Part shown: positions 44,701 through 51,891 of the stretch, piece by piece
How positions within the stretch are numbered: position 1 is the stretch's first letter
Layout of the letters: every line of letters begins with the position of its first letter
Assembly: GCF_900105515.1 (NCBI RefSeq)
Contig: NZ_FNSY01000001.1
Location: 930,001-994,000 of the forward strand
Length of the DNA stretch: 64,000 nucleotides
Reading direction: 5' to 3'
From: Streptomyces sp. 2131.1
GTDB lineage: Bacteria; Actinomycetota; Actinomycetes; Streptomycetales; Streptomycetaceae
Notes under the pieces: generated by a model
Told to the model about the DNA's origin: nothing
What the model saw: the letters and a program-made list of their open reading frames with translations, nothing else
Databases searched by the model: none
Translations under genes and position numbers: made by a program

Positions 44701-44877
44701 CAGCACGCACTGGATGCCCGCAAGGAGGGCAAAGAGCTGTACTACCGCAGCCAGGGCAAGGGACAGATGAATCTCTTGAAGAACTTCGAGCAGCACGGGG
44801 GCCTCTGGGAGACCCCGCACTCGATGAGGGCCGTCGACAGGGAATGCCAGGTCACGGTGAAGGGAGCTGACCTGTGA
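41755..44877 (+). CDS. drmA: DISARM DrmA-like helicase
   Basis: 1040 residues from GTG 41755, chosen for GGAGGA 8 bp upstream; ATG 41737 is in frame but precedes that site. Residues 1-400 are a DrmA-like N-terminal region (RDELVDYLRRQLVGPAQG, LPSSLGFSFYTD). SF2 motifs follow: Walker A FPTGGGKTEAYLL near 425, zinc-type Cys (CPWCG ... CPRDTC) near 540-575, DELHLLTGPLG near 630, VASTATIRRSG, and in the second RecA half LPCTNMLSVGVDVKRLALM and YIQATSRVGR. This is the helicase of DISARM. It overlaps the next gene by 4 bp (GTGA), the usual drmA-drmB arrangement. Confidence 0.9.
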   Translation: MSPRDELVDYLRRQLVGPAQGVDEVLDAPPDRQYLMGTLYAQEADLQRRLTETAEELDGPGTESDAEDTNPAADPIPESNSWLPSSLGFSFYTDATAVEITCGAARYETEQGERGRRWRRIALPEETLALGPEAERMDVLDGRAEIRLRRRPFGSGHLITVALVNKARAGSAPPAGHARPNQWDRMLFQVRLAARPVGGDVLQYPSVRLASRDPEEQELRLQYRHVRTHAVGHGCSVDEIHEEGRIAALEASVMPEAEVPATMAAGPVGLPVLRVLHLADPRLPADELRGELLAFAAGYRAWYEAQRDTPVPSWGRDAAHRILDRIESVVRRIEAGVRTLCAPERPDLLAAFRTANRAMALQMRHTAPDQAGERRARRDHAASDPEPAAETAWRPFQLAFFLLSLEGIADPEHPDRDVADLIWFPTGGGKTEAYLLLAAFVLVLRRRDPLGGGTAVLSRYTLSLLTTQQFQRAATTVCALEKLRREDPSTLGAEPFSIGLWVGMSTSPNTYEAAVTAFAEQREASRPDDVFILDRCPWCGTRILPNSKSPDIGDYGVRATADSFAFYCPRDTCAFHDELPVAVVDEHLYDRPPSFVLGTVDKFARLAWEPRSGRLFGAGSGHKPPSLIIQDELHLLTGPLGTTVGLYESAVLGLCTRNGVGPKVVASTATIRRSGEQVRGLYGRDVQLFPPAGLDARHSYFAEPDASRPGRRYVGVMAQGHTAGRASVATAAALLQGAWELPEESRDAYWTLVAYHHSLRELGRTVTAAADDIPAQLAGLDSSHGTRELTDRQVQELTGNLARAEQPLLLDRLEKPYSAPDSVSFLPCTNMLSVGVDVKRLALMLMQGQPKTTAEYIQATSRVGRHTVPGLVVTFFNATRPRDRSHYETFDVYHRALYRHVEPTSVTPWSEPSRRRALHAALVILVRHGLGLSAENQAGEVLDRMPAVAALAEELALRAAAGDPRAAAGVHQELDELLSAWQQHALDARKEGKELYYRSQGKGQMNLLKNFEQHGGLWETPHSMRAVDRECQVTVKGADL

Positions 44878-46724
44878 GCAGGCGTTTGCGGGTGCGGCAG
44901 GCCCAGACGGTACTGCCGTTCGGGGTCGGGGCCGTCTTCGACATCCAAGGCGAGTCGTTCGTGGCGACGGGGATCGGTGACTGGCCGAGGCAACGGCAGA
45001 CGATCGAGTCGCCGCGGCTGGCCTCCCAGCTGGGAGTGAGCGCGTTCTACGCAGCACCGCCCGCGGCCGACGACCGGTTCGACCGTCCGGACGCGGCGGG
45101 CGCCCCGTACATCCGGTTTCCGTCGTGGCTCTTCTGTGGTGCGTGCCGCCGCATGGTCCGCTGGCGTATCGCCGATGAGAAGGCCGGCACGCCGCCGCGC
45201 TGCCCTGCCTGCTCACCGGTACGGCAACTTGCCCCGATGCGGTTCGTGCAGATCTGCGCGGGCGGTCACCTTGGCGACGTCGACTGGTGGTTCTGGGCAC
45301 ACTCCCACCTGGATCCGGCTTCCAGGCAGGCCTGCACCACGCGTGACCGGCTTCGCTTCAACGTGTCCGACCGGGCCACGGGTCTGGAAGCGCTGTCCGT
45401 GCTCTGCACAGCCAAGGACTGCGGGGCCTCCCGTGACCTGCTCGATGTGCTCGGCACCCATGGCATGCGGTGTTCCGGCCGCAATCCCTGGCAGCGGCGC
45501 AACGAGGCCGCCGACTGCCTCAAGCCGGTACAGGTGGTGCAGCGCACGGCGGGCAACCTGTACTACCCGGTGGTCAGCTCCGCGCTCGACATCCCCGAGA
45601 GCGGAGCGCCGGCCGTCGGCTCGGACGAGGCGCTCGCCGAGCGGGTCCGTGCCTCCGACATGTGGATCCCTCTGTGCCGAGCACACGGCGGACCTGCCGC
45701 AGACGTCATCCGCGGGCTGATCAGGGACGAGACGGGAGCGGACGACACGCTGCTGGACTCGCTCCTCGCAGAGGAGACCGGCAGCAATCCTCCACCGGCC
45801 GCCCATGCTCCAGCCACCTGGGACGAGCCCGCTGTTCCGGACCTGAGCCGGGAGGAGTGGGCGGCGTTCACGGCGCCTACCCCTCCTGCCACACGGGACT
45901 TCGCCATCCGCGAGACGGGCCTCGGGCTCGGTCACGAGCGCTCCGAGACGTGGGCATCGCTGGGGCGCCGCATAGACCGCGTCATCCTCGCCGACCGATT
46001 GCGCGAGGTCCGGGCGCTCCAGGGATTCCGTCGGGTCTCGCCCAGCTCGGCCTTCGTACCCGCGGACACTTCCCGGCGTCTGCGCTGGTTGCCTGCCGTC
46101 GAGGTGTTCGGCGAGGGGCTCTTCCTCACCCTGGGCAGGGACGAGCTCACCGAGTGGGAGCGCGACACGAGGGTACGTAACCGGGTGGCCGGTATGCGAG
46201 CCGATCTGGAACGCTCGTTCCAACGGGACCGGCTGGGTACCGTGACAGGCGTCGAGCTCTCGCCCCGATTCGTGCTTCTCCACACCCTGGCCCATCTCCT
46301 CATCCGCCAGCTTTCCTTCGAGTCGGGCTATTCGACGGCCAGCCTGCGGGAACGGGTGTACGCACGTCCGGAGAACGACCAGCACGGCATCCTGGTGTAT
46401 ACAGCCGCAGGCGACGCCGACGGCACCCTCGGCGGTCTGGTCCAGCAGGGCGAACGGCCCAGGCTCTCCGAGACGCTTCTCCGCATGACGGAGGCCGCGG
46501 CCTGGTGCTCGGCCGACCCCCTGTGCGGTGAACACACCGGTCAGGGCTTCGACAACCTCAACCGGGGGGCCTGCCACGCCTGCGCGCTGCTGCCGGAGAC
46601 GAGCTGCGAAACCGGCAACACTCTGCTGGACCGCGCCCTCGTCGTGGGCGGCGAGCAGGTGCCCGGATACTTCGAGTCCGTCGTCGCGCAGGCCCGTGCG
46701 GCTGCTGCGGCCTCAATGGAGTGA
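44874..46724 (+). CDS. drmB: DISARM DrmB-like DUF1998 protein
   Basis: 616 residues from GTG 44874, overlapping drmA by 4 bp. It opens with the DrmB-typical VRQAQTVLPFGVGAVFDIQG. A zinc-binding region lies near 88-114 (FCGACRRMVRW ... RCPACS), then MRFVQICAGGHLGDVDWW. DUF1998 occupies the C-terminus: HTLAHLLIRQLSFESGYS near 465, LVYTAAGDADGTLGGLVQ, and Cys-rich ACHACALLPETSCE. In DISARM, DrmA and DrmB form the core complex that engages incoming DNA; here the pair is complete. No DrmC (phospholipase-D type) gene follows; a small SF1 helicase takes that place. Confidence 0.9.
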   Translation: MSRRLRVRQAQTVLPFGVGAVFDIQGESFVATGIGDWPRQRQTIESPRLASQLGVSAFYAAPPAADDRFDRPDAAGAPYIRFPSWLFCGACRRMVRWRIADEKAGTPPRCPACSPVRQLAPMRFVQICAGGHLGDVDWWFWAHSHLDPASRQACTTRDRLRFNVSDRATGLEALSVLCTAKDCGASRDLLDVLGTHGMRCSGRNPWQRRNEAADCLKPVQVVQRTAGNLYYPVVSSALDIPESGAPAVGSDEALAERVRASDMWIPLCRAHGGPAADVIRGLIRDETGADDTLLDSLLAEETGSNPPPAAHAPATWDEPAVPDLSREEWAAFTAPTPPATRDFAIRETGLGLGHERSETWASLGRRIDRVILADRLREVRALQGFRRVSPSSAFVPADTSRRLRWLPAVEVFGEGLFLTLGRDELTEWERDTRVRNRVAGMRADLERSFQRDRLGTVTGVELSPRFVLLHTLAHLLIRQLSFESGYSTASLRERVYARPENDQHGILVYTAAGDADGTLGGLVQQGERPRLSETLLRMTEAAAWCSADPLCGEHTGQGFDNLNRGACHACALLPETSCETGNTLLDRALVVGGEQVPGYFESVVAQARAAAAASME

Positions 46725-47833
46725 CGAACGGGATGACGCTCACCTACCTGCATCTCACCCACGATCAGCAGACTTCGTTGGACGCTCTGCCGTTCGACGG
46801 CAACCACGTGGTCAGCGGGCCGCCCGGCAGTGGCAAAAGCGTCCTTGCCGCGCAGCGATCGGTGATGCTCGCCCTGACCGGCGGACCGACGATCCTCCTG
46901 ACCCGTTCGAATCTGCTGCGCCAATCCATCACCCCTCTGGTGGCTGCTCTCGGTCCGCGGCAGGACGCGGTAGTGGTCGCGACCGCACATTCCTGGCTGT
47001 CTCAGTGGTACCGCGAGCAAACGGGCATCGCTCCGACCCGGACGGATGCGGGCTGGTTCGAGTGGACTGAATTCTTCCAACAAGCCGCCGTGCACGAGAC
47101 TGCGCCGGGTTTCTCCCTCGTCATCGACGAGGGGCAGGACCTCCCACCGGACTTCTACCGCTTCTGCCGCGTGCTGAGGGGCCGGACGACTGTCTATGCC
47201 GATGAGTGCCAGCGTCTCACCCGTACGCAATCGACCCTGGGTGAAATCTCGGCATCGCTCGGCGCGGGCCCGTCGCACGAGATCGCCGGCAACCATCGCA
47301 ACACGCGCCAGGTCGCTGAACTGGCAGCCCACTTCCACACCGGGACTGTTGCACCGCCGCTGCCGTCACGCGAAGGACCTCTGCCCCAGGTCCATGCCCT
47401 GTCGAATCCGGGGGCGCGGACAGACCTGTTGCTCGGACTGGCGGAACGGCACCCCCGGCGTAGCATCGGCGTCGTCATGGCCTCGACGCGTGACCAGTTC
47501 GATCTGCTCACCCGGCTGGAACGGCGGGCGCCTCGTCTCAAGCCGCAGATGTACACCTCGGAGGCCGCCTCGGGCCGGTACCGGAGCCTGGATCTGGGCC
47601 GTCCCGGCATCATCATCGTCAACCGGGCGAGCGCGAAGGGCCTCAGTTTCGACACCGTCTTCGTCCCGGACACCCACGCGGATTCAGGCACGGACCCGAC
47701 GTCGGCTTCCTTGCGCATGGCGTACTACGTGCTGGCCACCCGGGCCCGTGACGAGCTGCACTTCGCATACGAAGGTTCGGAGGAACCGCCGTTGATCGCC
47801 CGGGTGTCCCGGAAGGTCCTCGTCCGGGGGTAG
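46721..47833 (+). CDS. Small SF1 (UvrD-like) helicase/ATPase
   Basis: 370 residues from GTG 46721, overlapping the drmB stop as GTGA; ATG 46733 with GGAG upstream is an equally good start. SF1 motifs: Q-motif THDQQTSLDAL, Walker A GPPGSGKSVLAAQR near 33, DEGQDLPPDFYRF near 136, VYADECQRLTRT, GNHRNTRQV, and a C-terminal half with NRASAKGLSFDTVFVPD and YVLATRARDELHFA. It is short because the 1B and 2B insertions of UvrD are missing, so it may be a signalling ATPase more than a processive helicase. Position between drmB and mcrB suggests it serves one or both systems. Confidence 0.88.
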   Translation: MTNGMTLTYLHLTHDQQTSLDALPFDGNHVVSGPPGSGKSVLAAQRSVMLALTGGPTILLTRSNLLRQSITPLVAALGPRQDAVVVATAHSWLSQWYREQTGIAPTRTDAGWFEWTEFFQQAAVHETAPGFSLVIDEGQDLPPDFYRFCRVLRGRTTVYADECQRLTRTQSTLGEISASLGAGPSHEIAGNHRNTRQVAELAAHFHTGTVAPPLPSREGPLPQVHALSNPGARTDLLLGLAERHPRRSIGVVMASTRDQFDLLTRLERRAPRLKPQMYTSEAASGRYRSLDLGRPGIIIVNRASAKGLSFDTVFVPDTHADSGTDPTSASLRMAYYVLATRARDELHFAYEGSEEPPLIARVSRKVLVRG

Positions 47834-47897
47834 TCTGCGCGGCCGCTACGGTGCAGAAATCGTTGCCACACGACACCTGGTAAGGAAGCGAGCAGTT

Positions 47898-49733
47898 ATG
47901 TCCGAGCAGTACCCGGAGTTTCGGCTTCGGCTGCCGAACGGCGGACCGCAGGCAGTAGGACGGCTGACGCGAACGAAGGGCACCAACGGGAGTCAGAGGT
48001 TTGTCGTTTCGGCAGGGTCGCCGGCAAGGGCCGAGGCGGTTCCGTCGTTCGCCGGGCGCATGCCTTCCTCGCACCGACTGCGGGAACAGCTCCTGGCTGA
48101 GAAGGCCATCCGGCCGTCGGAACGATGGCCCGGATGGCTGGAAACCACGCGGGACATCGAGTGCAACTCTCCCTCGGCCGCAGCCGAGATCCTGGTCGGG
48201 CGCAGTGCGAACGGCTGGCAGGAGTGGAAAACGGCCCATGGGCATCCGCTGGTCGACTTCATCGAGCATGCCTTCTGGGGCCCCAGCCGCTCCTGGCTGG
48301 TCCGTGGTTCCAACGTGTCGGGCCTCGACCTCGTCCAGCACCTGTGGCTGCCGGAGGGCCTCATCAGCCTTCCGGCTCGGCAGCTGCGTCAGGGGGTTGA
48401 ACAGGGAGTGGCCAAAGACGCACTCCGGTCGATGATTGAGGAGGACTACGACTCGACCGCCACATACCACCAGAGGCTGGCTCTCGTCGAAGAACTGCAC
48501 GCGTTCCTTTCCCGGATGAGGCCGGGCGACACGGTCTGCACCATCTCCGGAGGGCGCCTGTACATCGGCGAGGTCACCGGATCCTTCGAGCAGATCACCT
48601 CGGAAAGCGGTCGCTCGAATCTGCGGCGCCCGGTGGAATGGCGGGACGGCGGCCATGCATACGGCACCCTTCCCGAAGAGCTTCAGCAGAAACTGTCCGC
48701 ACAGCACGACGTCGTCGATCTCACGCCGGTGAAGGACTTGCTCGCCGGGCTGGGCATCAGCGACGAGGAGCTTGTCGAGGAAGCCGAAGCCGCGGACCGG
48801 GATCCCAGTGTGGAGAAGATCCCGGCGATCACCGCTCGGCGGGAGCTGGAACTTCCCGTACCCTCCACGGACCTCGCGCGCCGCCTACTCGTCCACGACG
48901 TGTCGTGGCTGGAGGAGATCCGGGGCCTTCTGTGGGACGAGCGACAGCTCGTGTTGTACGGACCACCCGGTACCGGCAAGACCTACCTCGCACTGCAACT
49001 GGCGGAATTCCTGGGCGGTGGACCCGAACAGGTCAAACTCGTCCAGTTTCATCCGTCCTATTCCTACGAGGACTTCTTCGAGGGCTTCCGGCCCCAGGAA
49101 GACCCTGAGAGCCGCGAGGTCGCCTTCCGGCTGACTGCCGGGCCGCTTCGTGAGCTGGCCGACCTGGCAGCCCGCGAAGGCAACCGGCACATCCCTCACT
49201 TTCTGATCATCGACGAGATCAACCGGGCCAACCTCGCCAAGGTATTCGGCGAGCTCTACTTCCTCCTGGAATACCGCAACAAATCCGTTCGGCTCACCTA
49301 CTCGGGCGACGACTTCGCCCTGCCGCCGAATGTCTTTGTGATCGGCACCATGAACACCGCCGACCGGTCGATCGCACTTGTGGACGCGGCCATGCGGCGT
49401 CGGTTCGCATTCGTCGAGCTTTCACCCCGCGCGGAGCCGACACGTGGGCTGCTGCGGAGGTGGCTTGCGGCCGAGGGACGGGACGACGAGCCCGCGCAGC
49501 TTCTGGACGCTCTCAACTCCCGTATCGACGAAGCCGACTTCCTTATCGGCCCGTCCTACTTGATGAAGCCGGGTGTCTACCGGGAGGGCGGGCTGGAACG
49601 CACCTGGCGGACCAAGATTCTTCCCTTGTTGGAAGAGCATCACTACGGCGAGGGCGTGGATATGGACAAGCGCTACGGACTCGTCGCTCTGCGAGGAGCG
49701 CTGCATGCCGTGAATGACGAGCCCGGCACGTGA
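47898..49733 (+). CDS. mcrB: McrB-type AAA+ GTPase with DUF4357 and EVE/PUA-like domains
   Basis: 611 residues; ATG 47898 follows AAGGAAG. The AAA+ motor has Walker A LYGPPGTGKTYLAL near 354, Walker B FLIIDEINRANLAKVFGEL near 437 and the McrB signature MNTADRSIALVDAAMRRRF near 483. Residues about 30-122 resemble DUF4357 (FVVSAGSPARAEA, SAAAEILVGRSANGWQEWK). Residues about 195-290 look like an EVE/PUA-type barrel (MRPGDTVCTISGGRLYIGEV, then LRRPVEW), a fold that reads modified bases. McrB hexamers power the McrC nuclease on modified DNA. A 64-bp gap from the previous gene and a 4-bp overlap with mcrC are visible. Confidence 0.93.
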   Translation: MSEQYPEFRLRLPNGGPQAVGRLTRTKGTNGSQRFVVSAGSPARAEAVPSFAGRMPSSHRLREQLLAEKAIRPSERWPGWLETTRDIECNSPSAAAEILVGRSANGWQEWKTAHGHPLVDFIEHAFWGPSRSWLVRGSNVSGLDLVQHLWLPEGLISLPARQLRQGVEQGVAKDALRSMIEEDYDSTATYHQRLALVEELHAFLSRMRPGDTVCTISGGRLYIGEVTGSFEQITSESGRSNLRRPVEWRDGGHAYGTLPEELQQKLSAQHDVVDLTPVKDLLAGLGISDEELVEEAEAADRDPSVEKIPAITARRELELPVPSTDLARRLLVHDVSWLEEIRGLLWDERQLVLYGPPGTGKTYLALQLAEFLGGGPEQVKLVQFHPSYSYEDFFEGFRPQEDPESREVAFRLTAGPLRELADLAAREGNRHIPHFLIIDEINRANLAKVFGELYFLLEYRNKSVRLTYSGDDFALPPNVFVIGTMNTADRSIALVDAAMRRRFAFVELSPRAEPTRGLLRRWLAAEGRDDEPAQLLDALNSRIDEADFLIGPSYLMKPGVYREGGLERTWRTKILPLLEEHHYGEGVDMDKRYGLVALRGALHAVNDEPGT

Positions 49734-50995
49734 GTGAAGTCGTCATCACCCTCTTCGAACACGCGGGGCCGGTCAGCCGGAGGCTTCCTGACGAGGTCGG
49801 CCGCGCCCTCGCCGCCTCAGGGATCGTCGAAGCGGCGCCCGATGTCTGCCTTCCGGGGCACTGGGTCCTCCGGGCAGGGAGCAGAGTGGGAGCCGTAGCC
49901 GTGACGGTCCCGGGCCGGGAGCCCGTCACGCTCCGTATCACGCCCAAGGTGCCGATCGACCGGCTGTTCTTCCTTCTCGGCTACAGTCTCGACCCCCGTG
50001 GGTGGCGGGACGGCGAGGTCGAGGTGGCCGAACACCGCGGGCTCCTCTCCGCCCTTGCGCATGCCTTCGAAAGGCAGGTGGAACGGGCCTTGGGCAGAGG
50101 GCTGCTCCAGGGGTACCGCAGCACGGACGAAACCACCCTTGTGATGCGTGGCAGGCTCAGGGGTTCGGACCAGATAAAGCACCGTTTCGGCGCCGCTCTG
50201 CCCGTCGAAATCACGTACGACGACTTCACGACGGACATCCCCGAGAACCAACTGCTGCGTTCCGCGGTGGACCGGGTCCTGCGGCTGCCGGGTGTACCCC
50301 GCACCATCCGTACCCGGCTGACGCGCCAACGCGCCCGACTGGCCGATGTCACACCCCTGCCCCGGGGGCATACCTTGCCGGACTGGCGGCCGACCCGCCT
50401 CAACAGCCGCTATCACCATGCCCTCCACCTGGCCCGGGCCATTCTGACCGGTTCCTCTACCGAGCACGGTCCGGGAAGCCTGCACATCGACGGATTTCTC
50501 TTCGACATGAACAAGGTCTTCGAGGACTTCGTGTGCGTCGCCCTGCGCGAGGCGCTTATCCCGTACGGCGGACGTGGCTCGCTCCAAGCGGGAGGCGTCT
50601 ACCTGGACGAGGCCGCCGCGGTCCGGATGCGCCCGGACTTCGTCTGGTACAGCGACCGGGGCGCACCGCTCGCGGTCGCGGATGCCAAATACAAGGCGGA
50701 GAAGCCGAAGGGGTACCCGGAGGCCGACCTCTATCAGATGCTCGCGTACTGCACGGCACTCGGGCTTCCCGAGGGCCATCTCCTGTACGCCAAGGGCAGC
50801 GTCCCGCACGCCGAACACCGCGTACGCCGTGGCGCAGTCACCCTGCATCAGCACGCACTGGATCTCGCCCAGCCGCCCGCCTCACTGCTTGCGGCAACAC
50901 GCGCCCTCGCCCACCGGCTGGCTTACAGCGCGGGCGGGGCCGGCTTCGAACGTGGGCAGCCGGACCGCCCCCTCACCCCTCCCCCAGCCGGCTGA
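49730..50995 (+). CDS. mcrC: McrC-type PD-(D/E)xK nuclease subunit
   Basis: 421 residues from GTG 49730, overlapping mcrB by 4 bp. The N-terminal half (VTLRITPKVPIDRLFFLLGY, then EITYDDFTTDIPENQLLR) is the McrC McrB-binding region. The nuclease core is RMRPDFVWYSDRG then PLAVADAKYKAEKPKGYPEA, with the Asp and D-x-K catalytic residues intact. It should form an McrBC type IV restriction complex. The last codons (LTPPPAG, stop at 50993-50995) run 23 bp into the end of the convergent HEAT gene, so this C-terminus was probably acquired at an insertion junction. Confidence 0.92.
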   Translation: MSEVVITLFEHAGPVSRRLPDEVGRALAASGIVEAAPDVCLPGHWVLRAGSRVGAVAVTVPGREPVTLRITPKVPIDRLFFLLGYSLDPRGWRDGEVEVAEHRGLLSALAHAFERQVERALGRGLLQGYRSTDETTLVMRGRLRGSDQIKHRFGAALPVEITYDDFTTDIPENQLLRSAVDRVLRLPGVPRTIRTRLTRQRARLADVTPLPRGHTLPDWRPTRLNSRYHHALHLARAILTGSSTEHGPGSLHIDGFLFDMNKVFEDFVCVALREALIPYGGRGSLQAGGVYLDEAAAVRMRPDFVWYSDRGAPLAVADAKYKAEKPKGYPEADLYQMLAYCTALGLPEGHLLYAKGSVPHAEHRVRRGAVTLHQHALDLAQPPASLLAATRALAHRLAYSAGGAGFERGQPDRPLTPPPAG

Positions 50996-51548
50996 GCGCC
51001 TCCCGCGCCGCGTCCGCCAGCCGGGGCCGGGGCAGCGCGGCCTCCAGGACCGGGCGGGCGGCGGCGTCCCCCAGGGCTCCGAGGCCCTCCACGCACGCCA
51101 GGGCGACCCGCCAGTGCGGTTCGTCCGGGCCGAGCAGGCGGGACAGGGTGGTGACCAGTGCGGGGCCGGATTCCGGGGCGCGCAGGGTGGCGAGGAGGCG
51201 GACCGGGTGGAGGGCGTAGGCCGTGCGCAGGGGGTTGGTGGCGAGGGTGGCGGCCGCGCGCGGGGTGCGGGGGTCGGCGAGGCGGGTCAGGGCGTGGGCG
51301 GCGCTGACGCAGCGTTCCGGGTCGCGGTGGTTGAGGAGGAGCACCAGGGGTTCGAAGGCGCGGCGGTCCCCGGCGGAGCCCAGGCGGAACGCGGCGATCT
51401 CGCGGGCCCAGAGCGGGCGTTCGTGCTCGACGAGGACGCGGGCCAGCTCCTCGTCGTCCTCGGTGGCGAGCAGGGCGCGGTAGGCCGCGGACTCCCCCGC
51501 TTCTTCGGCCAGGCGGTGCGTCAGCGAGCGCAGCTCCTCGTCATCCAT
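50973..51548 (-). CDS. HEAT-repeat protein
   Basis: 191 residues from ATG 51548 (MDDEELRSLTHRLAEEAGES). Repeated helix pairs of about 30 residues, each with the HEAT pattern of Ala/Leu and a conserved Asp/Arg turn: RRAFEPLVLLLNHRDPERCV, PRTPRAAATLATNPLRT, HWRVALACVEGLGALGD. Such scaffolds bind other proteins; the partner is unknown. It belongs to the right chromosomal flank and is divergent from the hydroxyacyl-CoA dehydrogenase gene. Confidence 0.88.
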   Translation of the reverse strand: MDDEELRSLTHRLAEEAGESAAYRALLATEDDEELARVLVEHERPLWAREIAAFRLGSAGDRRAFEPLVLLLNHRDPERCVSAAHALTRLADPRTPRAAATLATNPLRTAYALHPVRLLATLRAPESGPALVTTLSRLLGPDEPHWRVALACVEGLGALGDAAARPVLEAALPRPRLADAAREALSRLGEG

Positions 51549-51891
51549 GACTGTCAGCGTACTGGTGGACACGTTGCGTACCGAAAGGGTTCGAAAATGT
51601 GGCCCGGGCCACAACTGGGCAGGGCTGGCGCGCTCGTTACCCGCCGGTTAAGCTCAGGTGAGCGGGACATTCTCCCGTCGGCTCCGGTGGCCTGGTGACG
51701 CAGCCACCCGGAGTGTTGTCGGTTCGGCAGCTGTACGAGACGTGACTCCGGGACAGAGTCCGTCGCTCCCTTCCCCTCCCGTGCGTGGATCACGCCCGGT
51801 GGTCGAGCACCACGACAGGCAACTCCCGCACGCCGTGCGCCTCATGCGCCCCGTGCGTCCCTCAGTCGTCACTCATCCCTGGAGTCCCGTG
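51549..51891. other. Divergent intergenic region with palindromes
   Basis: 343 bp between the HEAT gene and the 3-hydroxyacyl-CoA dehydrogenase gene. It holds a perfect 16-bp palindrome (51598-51613) and GCTCA-GG-TGAGC (51652-51663) over a possible -10 (TAAGCT, 51649-51654). The open frame reading through much of it lacks a good start and is not counted as coding. Confidence 0.5.
51598..51613. promoter_or_regulatory. Perfect 16-bp palindrome, possible operator
   Basis: TGTGGCCCGGGCCACA, a perfect inverted repeat in the divergent promoter region upstream of the 3-hydroxyacyl-CoA dehydrogenase gene. A TetR-family regulator encoded at 53765 is an obvious candidate binder, but there is no direct evidence. 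Confidence 0.45.

Noticed and set aside
51658..51891. 78-codon N-terminal extension of the hydroxyacyl-CoA dehydrogenase
   Set aside because: The extension is low-complexity and not enzyme-like, while ATG 51892 has GGAG at the right distance and leads directly into the NAD-binding strand.
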